DNA from: Labrys sp. WJW
GTDB taxonomy: Bacteria > Pseudomonadota > Alphaproteobacteria > Rhizobiales > Labraceae
Direction: 5' to 3'
Length of the DNA: 64,000 nucleotides
NCBI RefSeq assembly: GCF_001676615.1
Contig: NZ_LYXZ01000037.1
Location: 1-64,000 of the forward strand
Shown here: positions 1-9,884 of the stretch, in pieces
Numbering within the stretch: position 1 is the stretch's first letter
Layout of the letters: each line of letters opens with the position of its first letter
Program-made: the position numbers and the translations under genes
Notes under the pieces: generated by a model
The model's input: only the letters and a program-made list of their open reading frames with translations
The model's database searches: none
What the model was told of the DNA's origin: nothing

Positions 1-97
1 GATCGTGCCGATCGCCATGGAAGAGAAGCTGCGCTTCGCCATCCGTGAAGGCGGTCGTACCGTCGGCGCCGGCGTCGTCGCCGCCATCATCGAATAA
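1..97 (+). CDS. tuf: elongation factor Tu, C-terminal end (partial)
   Basis: The reading frame enters from the left edge and ends in TAA at 95-97. The 31 visible residues ([20 protein letters not shown], then AGVVAAIIE) are the conserved C-terminus of EF-Tu domain 3, the GTPase that delivers aminoacyl-tRNA to the ribosome. Its place directly before rpsJ fits the usual fusA-tuf-rpsJ order. Only the end of the gene is visible, so nothing can be said about its GTPase domain. Confidence 0.93.
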   Translation, partial: IVPIAMEEKLRFAIREGGRTVGAGVVAAIIE

Positions 98-120
98 GAG
101 CTTATCAAAGCGCGTCTTAC

Positions 121-152
121 GGCGCGCCGTTAAGCGGCGCGCCACTTAATTT
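121..152 (+). terminator. hairpin between tuf and rpsJ (possible attenuator)
   Basis: A perfect 8-bp inverted repeat GGCGCGCC (121-128 and 136-143) with a 7-nt loop is followed by an AT-rich ACTTAATTTT. It lies 24 nt after the tuf stop and 24 nt before rpsJ. The U tract is weak, so partial termination or 3'-end protection of tuf mRNA is as likely as full termination. Confidence 0.5.
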
Positions 153-166
153 TCGGAGTCAGGGCA

Positions 167-475
167 ATGAACGGCCAGAACATCCGCATCCGTCTCAAGG
201 CGTTCGACCATCGTATCCTCGATACGTCGACCCGCGAGATCGTATCGACGGCCAAGCGCACTGGCGCCGCCGTCCGCGGACCGATCCCGCTGCCAACGCG
301 GATCGAAAAGTACACGGTGAACCGCTCGCCACACGTGGACAAGAAATCGCGTGAGCAGTTCGAGATGCGCACCCATAAGCGCCTGCTCGACATCGTAGAC
401 CCCACCCCGCAGACCGTGGACGCGCTCATGAAGCTCGACCTCGCCGCAGGCGTGGACGTCGAGATCAAGCTCTGA
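167..475 (+). CDS. rpsJ: 30S ribosomal protein S10
   Basis: 102 aa, the family length. The protein starts [19 protein letters not shown] and shows the S10 signatures RGPIPLPT and the loop rich in Lys/Arg that contacts 16S rRNA in the 30S head. S10 (NusE) also takes part in transcription antitermination. It is the first gene of the S10 cluster, preceded by GGAGTC as a Shine-Dalgarno sequence, and is followed after 31 nt by rplC. Confidence 0.97.
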   Translation: MNGQNIRIRLKAFDHRILDTSTREIVSTAKRTGAAVRGPIPLPTRIEKYTVNRSPHVDKKSREQFEMRTHKRLLDIVDPTPQTVDALMKLDLAAGVDVEIKL

Positions 476-506
476 TCAGGCTCCTCTAGGCTTAGGAACG
501 AACGCC

Positions 507-1211
507 ATGCGTTCTGGTGTCATTGCACAGAAGATCGGCATGAGCCGCGTCTATAACGACGCTGGCGAGCATGTCCCGGTCACGGTTCTCCGTCTCGACG
601 ATTGCCAGGTCGTCGCTCATAGGACCAACGATAAGAACGGCTATACCGCGCTTCAGCTCGGTGCCGGCCTCGCCAAGGTCAAGAACACGACCAAGGCGCA
701 GCGCGGCCACTTCGCTGTTGCCAACGTGGAGCCCAAGCGTAAGGTCGTCGAATTCCGCGTGCCGGAAGCCGACCTGATTCCGGTTGGCGCGACGATCACC
801 GCGGACCACTTCGTCCCGGGTCAGTTCGTCGATGTCACGGGCACGTCGATCGGCAAGGGTTTTGCCGGTTCGATGAAGCGCTGGAACTTCGCTGGTCACC
901 GCGCCAGCCATGGTAACTCGATCACGCATCGTGCCCATGGTTCGACCGGTCAGCGTCAGGATCCGGGCAAGACGTTCGCCGGCAAGAAGATGGCGGGTCA
1001 CATGGGTGACGAGCGCATCACCACCTTGAATCTCAAGGTCGTGCGCACCGACGTCGAGCGTGGCCTGATCCTGGTCGAGGGTGCCGTTCCCGGCGCCAAG
1101 GGCGGCTGGATCCTGGTGCGCGACGCCGTGAAGAAGCAGCTGCCGGAAGCAGCGCCGAAGCCCGGCGCGTTCCGCTTGCCCGAAGCTGCTGCTGCAGCGG
1201 CCGGCGAGTGA
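507..1211 (+). CDS. rplC: 50S ribosomal protein L3
   Basis: 234 aa. N-terminus [20 protein letters not shown] and the conserved central loop around [20 protein letters not shown], which reaches towards the peptidyl transferase centre, identify L3. The C-terminus carries an Ala-rich tail ([11 protein letters not shown]). L3 is an early-assembly 23S rRNA-binding protein. The gene is 10 nt upstream of rplD, whose strong GGAGGAG ribosome binding site lies across this stop codon. Confidence 0.97.
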   Translation: MRSGVIAQKIGMSRVYNDAGEHVPVTVLRLDDCQVVAHRTNDKNGYTALQLGAGLAKVKNTTKAQRGHFAVANVEPKRKVVEFRVPEADLIPVGATITADHFVPGQFVDVTGTSIGKGFAGSMKRWNFAGHRASHGNSITHRAHGSTGQRQDPGKTFAGKKMAGHMGDERITTLNLKVVRTDVERGLILVEGAVPGAKGGWILVRDAVKKQLPEAAPKPGAFRLPEAAAAAAGE

Positions 1212-1221
1212 GGAGGAGCCG

Positions 1222-1842
1222 ATGAAACTCGCAATTACCACTCTCGAAGGCTCCGAAGCCGGTTCGGTCACGCTGTCTGACGAGATCTTTGGTCTCGAGC
1301 CGCGCGCCGACATCCTGCAGCGCGTCGTGCGCTGGCAGCTGGCCAAGCGCCAGGCCGGTACGCACAAGACCCTCGGCCGGTCCGAAATCAACCGGACCAA
1401 GAAGAAGCTGTACAAGCAGAAGGGCACCGGCGGTGCTCGTCACGGCGCAGCCTCGGCTCCGCAGTTCCGTGGCGGTGGTCGCGCCTTCGGTCCGGTCGTG
1501 CGCTCTCATGCGCATGATCTGCCCAAGAAGGTCCGTGCCCTCGGCCTCAAGCACGCGCTTTCGTCCAAGGCGAAGACGCAGCAGTTGATCATCGTCGACA
1601 AGGCCGTCGCCGAAGTGATCAAGACCAAGGCACTGAAGGAAACCTTCGGCAAGCGCGGTCTGGCCAATGTGCTGATCATCGACGGCGCCGAACTCGACCA
1701 GAACTTCGCACTGGCCGCCCGCAACATCCCCAACGTGGATGTGCTGCCGGTCCAGGGCATCAACGTCTACGACATTCTCCGCCGTGACAGCCTCGTGCTG
1801 ACCAAGGCGGCCGTCGATGCGCTGGAGGCGCGCTTCAAATGA
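1222..1842 (+). CDS. rplD: 50S ribosomal protein L4
   Basis: 206 aa, normal for L4. The extended internal loop, rich in Arg/Lys/Gly ([20 protein letters not shown]), lines the peptide exit tunnel. In enterobacteria L4 also represses the S10 operon; no matching leader is evident here. The gene overlaps the start of rplW by 4 nt (ATGA), which suggests translational coupling. Confidence 0.97.
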   Translation: MKLAITTLEGSEAGSVTLSDEIFGLEPRADILQRVVRWQLAKRQAGTHKTLGRSEINRTKKKLYKQKGTGGARHGAASAPQFRGGGRAFGPVVRSHAHDLPKKVRALGLKHALSSKAKTQQLIIVDKAVAEVIKTKALKETFGKRGLANVLIIDGAELDQNFALAARNIPNVDVLPVQGINVYDILRRDSLVLTKAAVDALEARFK

Positions 1843-2135
1843 GCACCGATGTCAGGCATTACGACGTGATCGTGTCGCCGGTGATCACCGAGAAGGCGAC
1901 CGCTCAGTCGGAACATAACCAGGTAGTGTTCCGGGTTTCCCCGGATGCGACCAAGCCGCAGATCAAAGCCGCCGTCGAAAAGCTGTTCAATGTCAAGGTG
2001 ACGGGCGTCAACACGCTCGTTCGCAAGGGCAAGACCAAGCGTTTCAAAGGCATTCTGGGCACTCAGAGCGATGTCAAGCGCGCGATCGTGACTCTGGCCG
2101 AAGGCCACACGATCGACGTGACGACGGGCCTCTGA
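1839..2135 (+). CDS. rplW: 50S ribosomal protein L23
   Basis: 98 aa. The sequence contains the typical [14 protein letters not shown] start and the [14 protein letters not shown] core. L23 sits at the exit of the peptide tunnel and docks trigger factor and SRP. Its start codon overlaps the rplD stop codon (ATGA). It is 28 nt ahead of rplB, which has a GGGAGAGAG-type ribosome binding site. Confidence 0.97.
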   Translation: MSTDVRHYDVIVSPVITEKATAQSEHNQVVFRVSPDATKPQIKAAVEKLFNVKVTGVNTLVRKGKTKRFKGILGTQSDVKRAIVTLAEGHTIDVTTGL

Positions 2136-2163
2136 GGCGCGGGCCGGAAAGGGAGAGAGACCA

Positions 2164-2997
2164 ATGGCTCTCAGGAAATACAAGCCGGTTACGCCGGGCC
2201 TGCGCCAGCTCGTGCTGGTCGACCGTTCCGCCCTGTACAAGGGCGCTCCGGTCAAGACCTTGACCGAAGGCCTGACCAAGTCGGGTGGCCGCAACAACAC
2301 GGGCCGCATTACCTCGTTCCGCAAGTCGGGCGGGCATAAGCGCGCCTACCGCATCGTTGACTTCAAGCGCCGTAAGCTCGATGTCGAAGGCACGGTCGAG
2401 CGGATCGAGTACGATCCCAACCGCACCGCGTTCATCGCGCTGATCGACTACACCGATGGCGAGAAGGCCTACATCCTGGCTCCGCAGCGTCTGGCTGTCG
2501 GCGACAAGGTGATTGCCGCCGCCTCGGCCGACGTGAAGCCGGGCAATGCCATGCCGATGTCGGCGATGCCGGTGGGCACCATCGTCCACAATGTCGAGCT
2601 CAAGCTCGGCCGTGGCGGTTCGGTGGCCCGGTCTGCCGGCAGCTATGCCCAGATCGCCGGCCGCGATGGCGCCTATGTCATCCTGCGCCTGAACTCGGGC
2701 GAGCAGCGCCTGGTTCTGTCGAGCTGCTTTGCCACGGTGGGTGCGGTGTCCAACCCGGACCACATGAACATCTCGCTCGGTAAGGCGGGTCGTTCGCGCT
2801 GGCTCGGCGTCAAGCCGTCCGTCCGCGGTGTTGCCATGAACCCGATCGACCATCCCCATGGTGGCGGTGAAGGCCGTACCTCGGGTGGCCGTCACCCTGT
2901 CACGCCCTGGGGCAAGCCGACCAAGGGCAAGAAGACGCGTTCGAACAAGGCGACGAACAAGTTCATCGTCTCGTCCCGTCACGCTAAGAAGAAGTAA
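2164..2997 (+). CDS. rplB: 50S ribosomal protein L2
   Basis: 277 aa. Recognised from [15 protein letters not shown] at the start and the highly conserved C-terminal motif [20 protein letters not shown] around residue 225, which contains the His essential for peptidyl transferase function. L2 bridges the ribosomal subunits. It is 11 nt upstream of rpsS. Confidence 0.97.
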   Translation: MALRKYKPVTPGLRQLVLVDRSALYKGAPVKTLTEGLTKSGGRNNTGRITSFRKSGGHKRAYRIVDFKRRKLDVEGTVERIEYDPNRTAFIALIDYTDGEKAYILAPQRLAVGDKVIAAASADVKPGNAMPMSAMPVGTIVHNVELKLGRGGSVARSAGSYAQIAGRDGAYVILRLNSGEQRLVLSSCFATVGAVSNPDHMNISLGKAGRSRWLGVKPSVRGVAMNPIDHPHGGGEGRTSGGRHPVTPWGKPTKGKKTRSNKATNKFIVSSRHAKKK

Positions 2998-3008
2998 GGA
3001 GACCACCC

Positions 3009-3287
3009 GTGTCCCGCTCAGTCTGGAAAGGCCCGTTTGTCGACGGGTACCTCCTGAAAAAGGCGGATGCCGCGCGCGGCTCCGGCCGCAGCGAGGTCAT
3101 CAAGACCTGGAGCCGTCGCTCCACCATCCTGCCGCACTTCATCGGCGTGACTTTTGGCGTCTACAACGGCCAGAAGCATGTCCCGGTGCAGGTGACCGAA
3201 GACATGGTTGGTATGAAGCTCGGCGAGTTTGCTCCGACCCGGACCTTCTACGGTCACGCGGCGGACAAGAAGTCGAAGAGGAAGTAA
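3009..3287 (+). CDS. rpsS: 30S ribosomal protein S19 (GTG start)
   Basis: 92 aa. It starts with GTG, placed after the AAGGAG ribosome binding site at the rplB stop codon, and reads [20 protein letters not shown], the standard S19 N-terminus. S19 binds the 30S head near the A site with S13. Only 3 nt separate it from rplV. Confidence 0.96.
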   Translation: MSRSVWKGPFVDGYLLKKADAARGSGRSEVIKTWSRRSTILPHFIGVTFGVYNGQKHVPVQVTEDMVGMKLGEFAPTRTFYGHAADKKSKRK

Positions 3288-3290
3288 GTC

Positions 3291-3671
3291 ATGGGCAAGC
3301 CGAAGTCCGAACGGGCCCTGCCTGACAATGAAGCGAAGGCGGTTGCGCGCATGCTGCGCGTTTCGCCGCAGAAGCTCAATCTCGTCGCGTCCCTGATCCG
3401 CGGCAAGAAGGTGGACTCGGCTCTGGCCGACCTGACCTTCTCGCGCAAGCGCATCGCCACCGACGTGAAGAAGACGCTGCAAAGCGCCATTGCCAATGCC
3501 GAAAACAATCATGGCCTCGACGTGGACGATCTGATCGTCTCCGAAGCCTATGTCGGCAAGGCTTTCGTCATCAAGCGTTTCCATGCCCGCGCCCGCGGCC
3601 GGGCAGGGCGCATCGAGAAGCCCTTCTCCAACCTGACGGTCGTCGTCCGCCAGGTCGAAGCCAAGGCGTAA
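3291..3671 (+). CDS. rplV: 50S ribosomal protein L22
   Basis: 126 aa. The core [20 protein letters not shown] and the C-terminal beta-hairpin [19 protein letters not shown] are L22 signatures. The hairpin extends into the exit tunnel near L4, and changes in it are a known route to macrolide resistance; the hairpin here looks ordinary. It lies between rpsS and rpsC with spacings of 3 and 10 nt. Confidence 0.96.
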   Translation: MGKPKSERALPDNEAKAVARMLRVSPQKLNLVASLIRGKKVDSALADLTFSRKRIATDVKKTLQSAIANAENNHGLDVDDLIVSEAYVGKAFVIKRFHARARGRAGRIEKPFSNLTVVVRQVEAKA

Positions 3672-3681
3672 GGAGCAAACG

Positions 3682-4392
3682 ATGGGACAGAAAGTTAATC
3701 CGATCGGCCTGCGTCTGGGCATCAACCGGACCTGGGATTCCCGCTGGTTCGCCAACAAGGGCGAATATGGCAAGCTGCTGCACGAGGACATTGCGATCCG
3801 CCAGGCGCTGATGAAGCTCCTGAAGCAGGCCGCCGTGTCGCGCATCGTCATCGAGCGTCCGCACAAGAAGTGCCGCGTCACGATCTACTCGGCTCGTCCG
3901 GGCATCGTGATCGGTAAGAAGGGCGCCGACATCGACAAGCTGAAGAAGGCTGTGTCGAAGCTTACTTCTTCGGAAGTGCACATCAACATCGTTGAAGTGC
4001 GCAAGCCGGAAGTGGATGCGACGCTGGTTGCCGATTCCATCGCCCAGCAGCTCGAGCGCCGCGTGGCGTTCCGTCGCGCCATGAAGCGTGCCGTGCAGTC
4101 GGCCATGCGTCTGGGTGCGGAAGGCATTCGTATCAATTGCTCGGGCCGTCTGGGTGGCGCCGAAATCGCTCGTCTGGAGTGGTATCGCGAAGGTCGCGTG
4201 CCGCTGCATACGCTGCGGGCCGATGTCGATTACGGCACGTCCACGGCTTTCACCACCTTCGGTACGTGCGGCATCAAGGTCTGGATCTTCAAGGGCGAGA
4301 TCCTTGAGCACGATCCGATGGCCCAGGACAAGCGCATGGCGGAGGCCGAAAGCGGCCGCTCGTCTTCGCGCCCCCGTAACGAAGCTGCGTGA
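3682..4392 (+). CDS. rpsC: 30S ribosomal protein S3
   Basis: 236 aa. Starts [20 protein letters not shown] and has the KH domain signature [20 protein letters not shown], which binds RNA at the mRNA entry tunnel. The C-terminal domain [20 protein letters not shown] is intact. A Ser/Arg-rich tail follows ([13 protein letters not shown]). It is 30 nt upstream of rplP. Confidence 0.97.
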   Translation: MGQKVNPIGLRLGINRTWDSRWFANKGEYGKLLHEDIAIRQALMKLLKQAAVSRIVIERPHKKCRVTIYSARPGIVIGKKGADIDKLKKAVSKLTSSEVHINIVEVRKPEVDATLVADSIAQQLERRVAFRRAMKRAVQSAMRLGAEGIRINCSGRLGGAEIARLEWYREGRVPLHTLRADVDYGTSTAFTTFGTCGIKVWIFKGEILEHDPMAQDKRMAEAESGRSSSRPRNEAA

Positions 4393-4422
4393 GCGGCTCG
4401 CGGGAGTTGAGAGAATAGAACC

Positions 4423-4836
4423 ATGTTGCAACCCAAGCGCACTAAATTCCGTAAGCAGTTCAAGGGCCGCATTCACGGTGTGGCCTCCTCGGGCGCGCTC
4501 CTGAACTTCGGCCAGTTCGGCCTGAAGGCTCTGGAACCCGAACGTATCACCGCGCGTCAGATCGAAGCCGCTCGTCGTGCGATCACCCGTGAAATGAAGC
4601 GTCAGGGCCGCGTGTGGATCCGCATGTTTCCGGACGTGCCGGTCTCGGCAAAGCCGGCTGAAGTGCGCATGGGTAAGGGCAAGGGTGCTCCCGATCATTG
4701 GGTCGCCCGTGTCAAGCCGGGCCGCATCATGTTCGAGCTGGATGGTGTGAGCGAGGAAATCGCTCGCTCCGCACTGACCCTCGCTGCCGCCAAGCTGCCG
4801 ATCAAGACCCGCATCATCCAGCGCATTGCTGAGTGA
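4423..4836 (+). CDS. rplP: 50S ribosomal protein L16
   Basis: 137 aa. Starts [20 protein letters not shown] and contains [20 protein letters not shown], the L16 loop near the A-site tRNA elbow. The conserved Arg of [18 protein letters not shown], hydroxylated in some bacteria, is present. The TGAGGAAAA at its stop codon serves as the rpmC ribosome binding site. Confidence 0.97.
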   Translation: MLQPKRTKFRKQFKGRIHGVASSGALLNFGQFGLKALEPERITARQIEAARRAITREMKRQGRVWIRMFPDVPVSAKPAEVRMGKGKGAPDHWVARVKPGRIMFELDGVSEEIARSALTLAAAKLPIKTRIIQRIAE

Positions 4837-4846
4837 GGAAAACACC

Positions 4847-5050
4847 ATGAAGATTCAAGACATCAAGGTGCTGTCCGACGACCAGCTTGCCGACGAACTC
4901 GCCAAGCAGAAGAAGTCGCAGTTCAACATGCGCTTCCAGAAGGCCACGGGTCAGCTCGAAAACACGGCCGAGGTGCGCAAGGTTCGCCGCACTATCGCCA
5001 AGATCAAGACGGTTCAGAGCCAGAAGGCCGCGACCAAAGCCAAGGCTTGA
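4847..5050 (+). CDS. rpmC: 50S ribosomal protein L29
   Basis: 67 aa from ATG 4847, chosen because GAGGAA precedes it by 8 nt and [18 protein letters not shown] matches the family start; a longer frame from 4826 would overlap rplP. The two-helix protein ends in [13 protein letters not shown] and a short Lys/Ala tail. L29 lies next to L23 at the tunnel exit. Confidence 0.96.
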   Translation: MKIQDIKVLSDDQLADELAKQKKSQFNMRFQKATGQLENTAEVRKVRRTIAKIKTVQSQKAATKAKA

Positions 5051-5061
5051 GGAGATAATTC

Positions 5062-5313
5062 ATGCCCAAGCGCGTCCTGCAAGGCGTCGTCGTCTCTGAC
5101 AAGAACGACAAGACGATTGTGGTGAAGGTGGAGCGCCGCTTCACCCATCCGCTGCTGAAGAAGACGGTGCGTCGCACCAAGAACTACCATGCTCATGACG
5201 AGAGCAACGGCCATAAGGTCGGTGATATCGTGTGGATCGAAGAGGGTCGCCCGATGTCGAAGCTGAAGCGCTGGGTCGTCGTCGACCAGGCGGCGGAAGC
5301 AGCCAAGGCCTGA
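5062..5313 (+). CDS. rpsQ: 30S ribosomal protein S17
   Basis: 83 aa. [20 protein letters not shown] and [20 protein letters not shown] are the OB-fold strands of S17, an early 16S rRNA-binding protein. GAGGAG lies 11 nt before the ATG. It is the last gene of this segment: a terminator-like hairpin and a 336-bp gap follow before rplN. Confidence 0.97.
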   Translation: MPKRVLQGVVVSDKNDKTIVVKVERRFTHPLLKKTVRRTKNYHAHDESNGHKVGDIVWIEEGRPMSKLKRWVVVDQAAEAAKA

Positions 5314-5649
5314 TCGTCTGGCAGGGCAGGGAGGCGTTCCAGCGCCTTCGCGCCGACACGGTAAAATAAAAGCCGGCGGAAGCCGGCTTTGTGCTTGTGA
5401 TTGGCCGAAGGAATCGCTAGAAGACCGGCTTTCCTGGAGCGTTGGCGAAAGGGGTGGAGGTCTCCACCGCCTTGGCCGCGCTTTCGTGCTTGTTAGTGAT
5501 TTGCCGGCCGCAAGGCTGGCGAAGTGGGCTCAAAGCCGAGCAGGCGGCGAGCTTCACGGCGGTTGGGTTTCGATCCTGCTGCCAAACCCGAGGTTGGGCC
5601 GGGTCCGCTGCGTGCGGATACCAGCCTGCGAAGAATAAGAGGGTACGTC
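5314..5649 (+). other. intergenic gap between rpsQ and rplN
   Basis: 336 bp without a gene inside an otherwise tightly packed ribosomal cluster. It holds the terminator-like hairpin at 5369-5390 and a second 6-bp inverted repeat, GGTGGA (5453-5458) with TCCACC (5463-5468). Reading frames here have no ribosome binding site or recognisable product. No convincing -35/-10 pair could be fixed, although a promoter for the rplN segment is expected. Confidence 0.7.
5369..5395 (+). terminator. intrinsic terminator-like hairpin after rpsQ
   Basis: A perfect 9-bp stem AAAGCCGGC/GCCGGCTTT (5369-5377 and 5382-5390) with a GGAA tetraloop, followed by TTTGTGCTT. It lies 55 nt after the rpsQ stop. The U tract is short, so it may terminate only partly or act as an RNA-processing boundary. 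Confidence 0.7.
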
Positions 5650-6018
5650 ATGATTCAGATGCAATCGAATCTCGACGTCGCGGACAATTCTGGTGCCCGA
5701 CGCGTGATGTGCATCAAGGTTTTGGGCGGCTCGAAGCGGAAATATGCTTCCGTCGGCGACGTTATTGTCGTTTCGATCAAGGAAGCCATTCCGCGCGGGC
5801 GCGTCAAAAAGGGTGATGTGATGAAGGCCGTGGTCGTGCGTACGGCCAAGGACATCCGTCGTCCCGACGGTTCGGTGATCCGCTTCGACCGCAATGCGGC
5901 CGTGCTGATCAACAATCAGAAAGAGCCGATCGGCACCCGCATCTTCGGGCCGGTTCCGCGCGAACTGCGCGCCAAGAACCATATGAAGATCATCTCTTTG
6001 GCTCCGGAGGTGTTGTAA
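5650..6018 (+). CDS. rplN: 50S ribosomal protein L14
   Basis: 122 aa, the exact family length, from ATG 5650. Starts [20 protein letters not shown] and contains [20 protein letters not shown], the L14 signature. An upstream in-frame start at 5524 would add 42 residues unlike any L14 and is rejected. L14 contacts L19 and the 30S subunit and is the docking site of RsfS. It begins the spc segment after a long gap. Confidence 0.97.
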   Translation: MIQMQSNLDVADNSGARRVMCIKVLGGSKRKYASVGDVIVVSIKEAIPRGRVKKGDVMKAVVVRTAKDIRRPDGSVIRFDRNAAVLINNQKEPIGTRIFGPVPRELRAKNHMKIISLAPEVL

Positions 6019-6019
6019 C

Positions 6020-6337
6020 ATGGCCGCCAAGATCAAGAAGGGCGACAAGGTCGTCGTCATGACCGGCCGTTCCAAGGGCCGTGTCGGTGAAGTGATCCAG
6101 GTGTTCCCGGAAGAGAACCGCGCGATCATCCGCGGCGTGAACGTCGTGCGTCGCCATCAGCGCCAGACTGCGAGCCAGGAAGGCGGCGTGGTTTCGAAGG
6201 AAGCGCCGATCCACCTGTCGAACGTCGCCATTGCCGATCCCAAGGATGGCAAGCCGACCCGCGTCGGCTTCAAGGTTCTCGATGGCGGCAAGAAGGTTCG
6301 CGTCGCCAAGCGTTCGGGAGAGCAGATCGATGGCTAA
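6020..6337 (+). CDS. rplX: 50S ribosomal protein L24
   Basis: 105 aa. The KOW motif [20 protein letters not shown] is at the N-terminus, and a long basic tail contains [21 protein letters not shown]24 starts 50S assembly by binding 23S rRNA. It begins 1 nt after the rplN stop, and its own end overlaps the rplE start by 8 nt. Confidence 0.96.
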   Translation: MAAKIKKGDKVVVMTGRSKGRVGEVIQVFPEENRAIIRGVNVVRRHQRQTASQEGGVVSKEAPIHLSNVAIADPKDGKPTRVGFKVLDGGKKVRVAKRSGEQIDG

Positions 6338-6917
6338 GTCCCCAGCCACGGCCGAGACCGCGAATGGCGATGCCTATTCGCCGCGTCTGAAGGCCTATTA
6401 CAATGACGTGGTTCGTCCCGAGCTGATCAAGCAGTTCGGCTACAAGAACCCGATGGAAGTCCCCACGATCTCCAAGATCGTGCTGAACATGGGCGTGGGC
6501 GAAGCCACCGCCGACACCAAGAAGGTCACCGTTGCGGCTGCCGACCTTGCTCTCATTGCGGGTCAGAAGCCGGTGATCACGCGGGCTCGCAAGGCGATCT
6601 CGCAGTTCAAGGTGCGTGAGAACATGCCGATCGGCGCGAAGGTCACCCTTCGCAAGACTCGCATGTATGAGTTCTTCGACCGCCTGGTGACGATCGCGCT
6701 GCCGCGTGTTCGTGACTTCCGCGGCCTCAACCCGAAGAGCTTCGATGGCCGTGGCAACTATGCCATGGGCTTCAAGGAGCACATCGTGTTCCCCGAGATC
6801 AACTACGACAAGGTCGATCAAGTCTGGGGTATGGACATCGTCGTCTGCACCACGGCCAAGACCGATGAAGAAGCGCGTGCGCTTCTGAAGTTGATGAACT
6901 TCCCCTTCCGGCAGTGA
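6330..6917 (+). CDS. rplE: 50S ribosomal protein L5
   Basis: 195 aa from ATG 6330, inside the rplX stop region and after the GGGAGAGCAG ribosome binding site. An N-terminal extension ([17 protein letters not shown]) precedes [20 protein letters not shown] and [15 protein letters not shown], the L5 core. It ends [12 protein letters not shown], the usual C-terminus. L5 binds 5S rRNA. The roughly 10 extra N-terminal residues are common in this group. Confidence 0.96.
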   Translation: MAKSPATAETANGDAYSPRLKAYYNDVVRPELIKQFGYKNPMEVPTISKIVLNMGVGEATADTKKVTVAAADLALIAGQKPVITRARKAISQFKVRENMPIGAKVTLRKTRMYEFFDRLVTIALPRVRDFRGLNPKSFDGRGNYAMGFKEHIVFPEINYDKVDQVWGMDIVVCTTAKTDEEARALLKLMNFPFRQ

Positions 6918-6959
6918 GGCGGTTGATCCGCCCTCAAACGCGGAACGTTGGAGACCTAC

Positions 6960-7265
6960 ATGGCTAAGAAAAGTTCGATTGAGAAGAACAAGCGCCGCGA
7001 AAAGCTCGCCAAGCAGTATGCTGGCCGCCGCTCCCGCTTGAAGGCCATCGCCAATGACGAGTCGTTGTCGATGGAAGAGCGCTTCACCGCTCGTCTGAAG
7101 CTCTCGGAACTGCCGCGCAACTCCGCCAAGGAGCGCGTGCGCAACCGTTGCGAAGTGACCGGTCGCCCGCGCGCCGTTTACCGCAAGCTGAAGATGTCGC
7201 GTATTGCTTTGCGCGAACTCGGTTCCAAGGGGCTGGTTCCCGGCCTCGTGAAGTCGAGCTGGTGA
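6960..7265 (+). CDS. rpsN: 30S ribosomal protein S14, long form without a CXXC zinc site
   Basis: 101 aa from ATG 6960; TTGGAGA lies 8 nt upstream. [20 protein letters not shown] and the C-terminal [20 protein letters not shown] identify S14. Only one Cys of the zinc motif remains, which marks the zinc-independent long form usual in alphaproteobacteria. An in-frame ATG 12 nt further upstream lacks family support. Confidence 0.96.
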   Translation: MAKKSSIEKNKRREKLAKQYAGRRSRLKAIANDESLSMEERFTARLKLSELPRNSAKERVRNRCEVTGRPRAVYRKLKMSRIALRELGSKGLVPGLVKSSW

Positions 7266-7277
7266 GGAGATATCGTC

Positions 7278-7676
7278 ATGGCGATCAATGATCCTGTCGG
7301 CGATATGCTGACCCGTATCCGTAACGCGCAGATGCGCCGCAAGACCAGCGTTTCGACGCCCGGTTCCGGCCAGCGTGCTCGCGTTCTCGATGTGCTGCAG
7401 GCGGAAGGCTATATCCGCAACTACACCGTTACCGATTTCGGCAACGGCCGCAGCGAGTTCGAGATCGAGTTGAAATATTATGATGGCGCCCCGGTGATCC
7501 GCGAGATCGCCCGCGTCTCGAAGCCCGGCCGCCGCGTCTACGTGTCCGTCAAGGACATTCCGCGCGTCGCCAACGGACTGGGCGTGTCCATCGTTTCGAC
7601 CCCGCGTGGTGTCATGGCCGATCATCAGGCTCGTGAATCCAATGTCGGTGGCGAAGTGATCTGCACCGTGTTCTGA
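7278..7676 (+). CDS. rpsH: 30S ribosomal protein S8
   Basis: 132 aa. Starts [20 protein letters not shown] and ends [22 protein letters not shown], matching S8. In enterobacteria S8 is the repressor of the spc operon; whether it acts so here cannot be seen. It follows rpsN by 12 nt with GAGGAG as the ribosome binding site. Confidence 0.97.
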   Translation: MAINDPVGDMLTRIRNAQMRRKTSVSTPGSGQRARVLDVLQAEGYIRNYTVTDFGNGRSEFEIELKYYDGAPVIREIARVSKPGRRVYVSVKDIPRVANGLGVSIVSTPRGVMADHQARESNVGGEVICTVF

Positions 7677-7693
7677 GCCGGGGGAGAGTTAGA

Positions 7694-8227
7694 ATGTCTC
7701 GTATCGGTAAGAAGCCGGTTGCCGTTCCTGTTGGCGTCACCGCCAGCCTGGATGGCCAGACCGTCAAGGCCAAGGGCCCCAAGGGCGAACTGTTCTTCAC
7801 CATTCCCGACCTCATCGCGGTCGAGTTCAAGGATGGTGCGTTCAAGGTCGACCCGAAGGACGATTCCAAGCTCGCCCGCTCCCAGTGGGGCATGTCGCGC
7901 ACCATGGTGTCCAACATCCTGGTCGGCGTGACGCAGGGCTTCGAGAAGCGTCTCGAAATCAACGGCGTCGGCTACAAGGCCGCCGTTGCCGGCAAGGTCG
8001 TCAAGCTGTCGCTCGGCTATTCGCACGACGTCGATTATCCGATCCCGGAAGGCATCACCGTGGTGACGCCCAAGCCGACGGAAATCGTCGTGTCGGGTAT
8101 CGACAAGCAGAAGGTTGGCCAGGTCGCGGCTGAGATCCGCGAATATCGCGGCCCCGAACCCTACAAGGGCAAGGGCGTCAAGTATGCTGGCGAATTCATC
8201 TTCCGCAAGGAAGGCAAGAAGAAGTAA
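7694..8227 (+). CDS. rplF: 50S ribosomal protein L6
   Basis: 177 aa. [20 protein letters not shown] at the start and the C-terminal signature [20 protein letters not shown] identify L6, two RNA-binding domains near the factor-binding site. GGGGGAGAG precedes the ATG. It is 12 nt upstream of rplR. Confidence 0.97.
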   Translation: MSRIGKKPVAVPVGVTASLDGQTVKAKGPKGELFFTIPDLIAVEFKDGAFKVDPKDDSKLARSQWGMSRTMVSNILVGVTQGFEKRLEINGVGYKAAVAGKVVKLSLGYSHDVDYPIPEGITVVTPKPTEIVVSGIDKQKVGQVAAEIREYRGPEPYKGKGVKYAGEFIFRKEGKKK

Positions 8228-8239
8228 CGGAGCCAATCC

Positions 8240-8602
8240 ATGGCAACTACAAGGCAAGCTCTTGAGCGCCGTAAGGCGCGTGTCCGCCGGCAGCTGCGCT
8301 CGGTGGCGAACGGACGGCCGCGCCTCTCGGTTTTCCGCTCTTCCAAGCACATCTACGCTCAGGTCATCGACGATGCGAACGGCAACACGCTGGTTTCCGC
8401 ATCGACCCTCGAAAAGGACCTGCGCGGCAGCTTGAAGACGGGCGCCGACATCGAGGCCGCGAAGGTAATCGGCAAGCTCCTTGGCGAGCGTGCGGTTGCC
8501 AAGGGCGTCAAGGACGTCTTTTTCGATCGCGGCGGCTACATCTTCCACGGGCGCGTCAAGGCGCTCGCTGATGCGGCCCGCGAAAGCGGCCTCAACTTCT
8601 AA
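8240..8602 (+). CDS. rplR: 50S ribosomal protein L18
   Basis: 120 aa. [20 protein letters not shown] and [20 protein letters not shown] are L18 signatures, and the [21 protein letters not shown]-terminus is intact. L18 binds 5S rRNA with L5. It lies between rplF and rpsE with 12-nt spacers on both sides. Confidence 0.97.
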   Translation: MATTRQALERRKARVRRQLRSVANGRPRLSVFRSSKHIYAQVIDDANGNTLVSASTLEKDLRGSLKTGADIEAAKVIGKLLGERAVAKGVKDVFFDRGGYIFHGRVKALADAARESGLNF

Positions 8603-8614
8603 GGAACGGATTCT

Positions 8615-9172
8615 ATGGCTCGTGAACGTGAACGTGATCGTCAGCGCGAAGAGCGCGACAGCGAGTTCGTGGACCGCCTAGTCCACATCAACCGCGTTGC
8701 CAAGGTGGTGAAGGGCGGCAAGCGCTTCGGTTTTGCGGCGCTCGTCGTCGTCGGTGACCAGAAGGGCCGTGTCGGCTACGGCCATGGCAAGGCTCGCGAA
8801 GTGCCGGAAGCCATCCGCAAGGCGACCGACCAAGCCAAGCGCGGCCTGGTGCGTGTGTCGCTGCGCGAAGGCCGTACCCTGCATCATGACGTCAATGGTC
8901 GTCATGGCGCCGGCAAGGTCATCCTGCGCGCCGCTCCGGCCGGTACCGGCATCATCGCCGGCGGCCCGATGCGCGCCGTGTTCGAATCGCTCGGCATGCA
9001 TGACGTCGTCGCCAAGTCGCTGGGGTCTTCCAACCCCTACAATCTGGTGCGCGCCACTTTCGACGCCCTGAAGCATGAGGACAGCCCGCGTTCGGTCGCG
9101 GCTCGCCGCAGCCTCAAGGTGTCGCAGATCCAGAGCCGCCGTCAGGGCATCGACGCCGAGTCGACGGACTGA
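8615..9172 (+). CDS. rpsE: 30S ribosomal protein S5
   Basis: 185 aa. The dsRBD-like N-domain has [20 protein letters not shown] and [20 protein letters not shown]. The C-domain contains [21 protein letters not shown]5 works at the mRNA entrance and in decoding accuracy. The first 15 residues are highly charged. It is 16 nt upstream of rpmD. Confidence 0.97.
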   Translation: MARERERDRQREERDSEFVDRLVHINRVAKVVKGGKRFGFAALVVVGDQKGRVGYGHGKAREVPEAIRKATDQAKRGLVRVSLREGRTLHHDVNGRHGAGKVILRAAPAGTGIIAGGPMRAVFESLGMHDVVAKSLGSSNPYNLVRATFDALKHEDSPRSVAARRSLKVSQIQSRRQGIDAESTD

Positions 9173-9188
9173 TCGGAGGGGATGAGCA

Positions 9189-9380
9189 ATGGCTAAGACC
9201 AAGACCGTTACGGTCGAGCAGATCGGTAGCCCGATCCGCCGTACCTCGGACCAGCGCGCGACCCTCGTCGGCCTGGGCCTTAACAAGATCCGCCGTAAGA
9301 GCACGCTGGAAGATACGCCGGCCGTGCGTGGCATGATCGCCAAGCTCGGCCACCTCGTCCGCGTGGTCGAGGCCGAGTAA
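9189..9380 (+). CDS. rpmD: 50S ribosomal protein L30
   Basis: 63 aa, the short bacterial form. [20 protein letters not shown] and [20 protein letters not shown] identify L30. It is preceded by GGAGGGG and followed after 12 nt by rplO, the standard spc order. Confidence 0.95.
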   Translation: MAKTKTVTVEQIGSPIRRTSDQRATLVGLGLNKIRRKSTLEDTPAVRGMIAKLGHLVRVVEAE

Positions 9381-9392
9381 GGAGACGCGACG

Positions 9393-9872
9393 ATGAAACT
9401 CAACGATCTTCGCGACAATGAAGGCGCTACCAAGGCCCGTATCCGCGTCGGACGCGGTATCGGTTCTGGCAAGGGCAAGACCGGCGGCCGTGGCGTCAAG
9501 GGTCAGACCTCGCGTACCGGCGTCGCCATCAAGGGCTTCGAAGGTGGTCAGATGCCGTTGCATCGCCGCCTGCCGAAGCGTGGCTTCAACAACATCTTCG
9601 CCCTGGACTTCGCCGAGGTGAACCTCGACCGTATCCAGGTTGCCGTCGACGCCGGCAAGCTCGACGCCAAGGCTCCGGTCACAGCCGAAGCCCTGGTGCA
9701 GGCTGGCGTGATCCGTCGCGTCCTGGATGGCGTGCGCCTGCTCGGCCGCGGCGAGATCAAGGCCAAGCTCGCTTTCGAGGTCGCCGGTGCGACCAAGAGC
9801 GCCGTGGCCGCGGTCGAAAAGGCCGGCGGTTCCGTCAAGGTGCTGAAGGCTGTGGCAAAGGCGGAAGCCTGA
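9393..9872 (+). CDS. rplO: 50S ribosomal protein L15
   Basis: 159 aa. [20 protein letters not shown] and the Gly-rich segment [20 protein letters not shown] identify L15, and [19 protein letters not shown] follows. A late 50S assembly protein. It is followed by a strong terminator at 9885-9920, an unusual break before secY. Confidence 0.97.
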   Translation: MKLNDLRDNEGATKARIRVGRGIGSGKGKTGGRGVKGQTSRTGVAIKGFEGGQMPLHRRLPKRGFNNIFALDFAEVNLDRIQVAVDAGKLDAKAPVTAEALVQAGVIRRVLDGVRLLGRGEIKAKLAFEVAGATKSAVAAVEKAGGSVKVLKAVAKAEA

Positions 9873-9884
9873 TCCTATATGAGA

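Noticed and set aside
5524-5649. Longer form of L14 starting at 5524
   Set aside because: L14 is 122 residues in nearly all bacteria, which ATG 5650 gives exactly.
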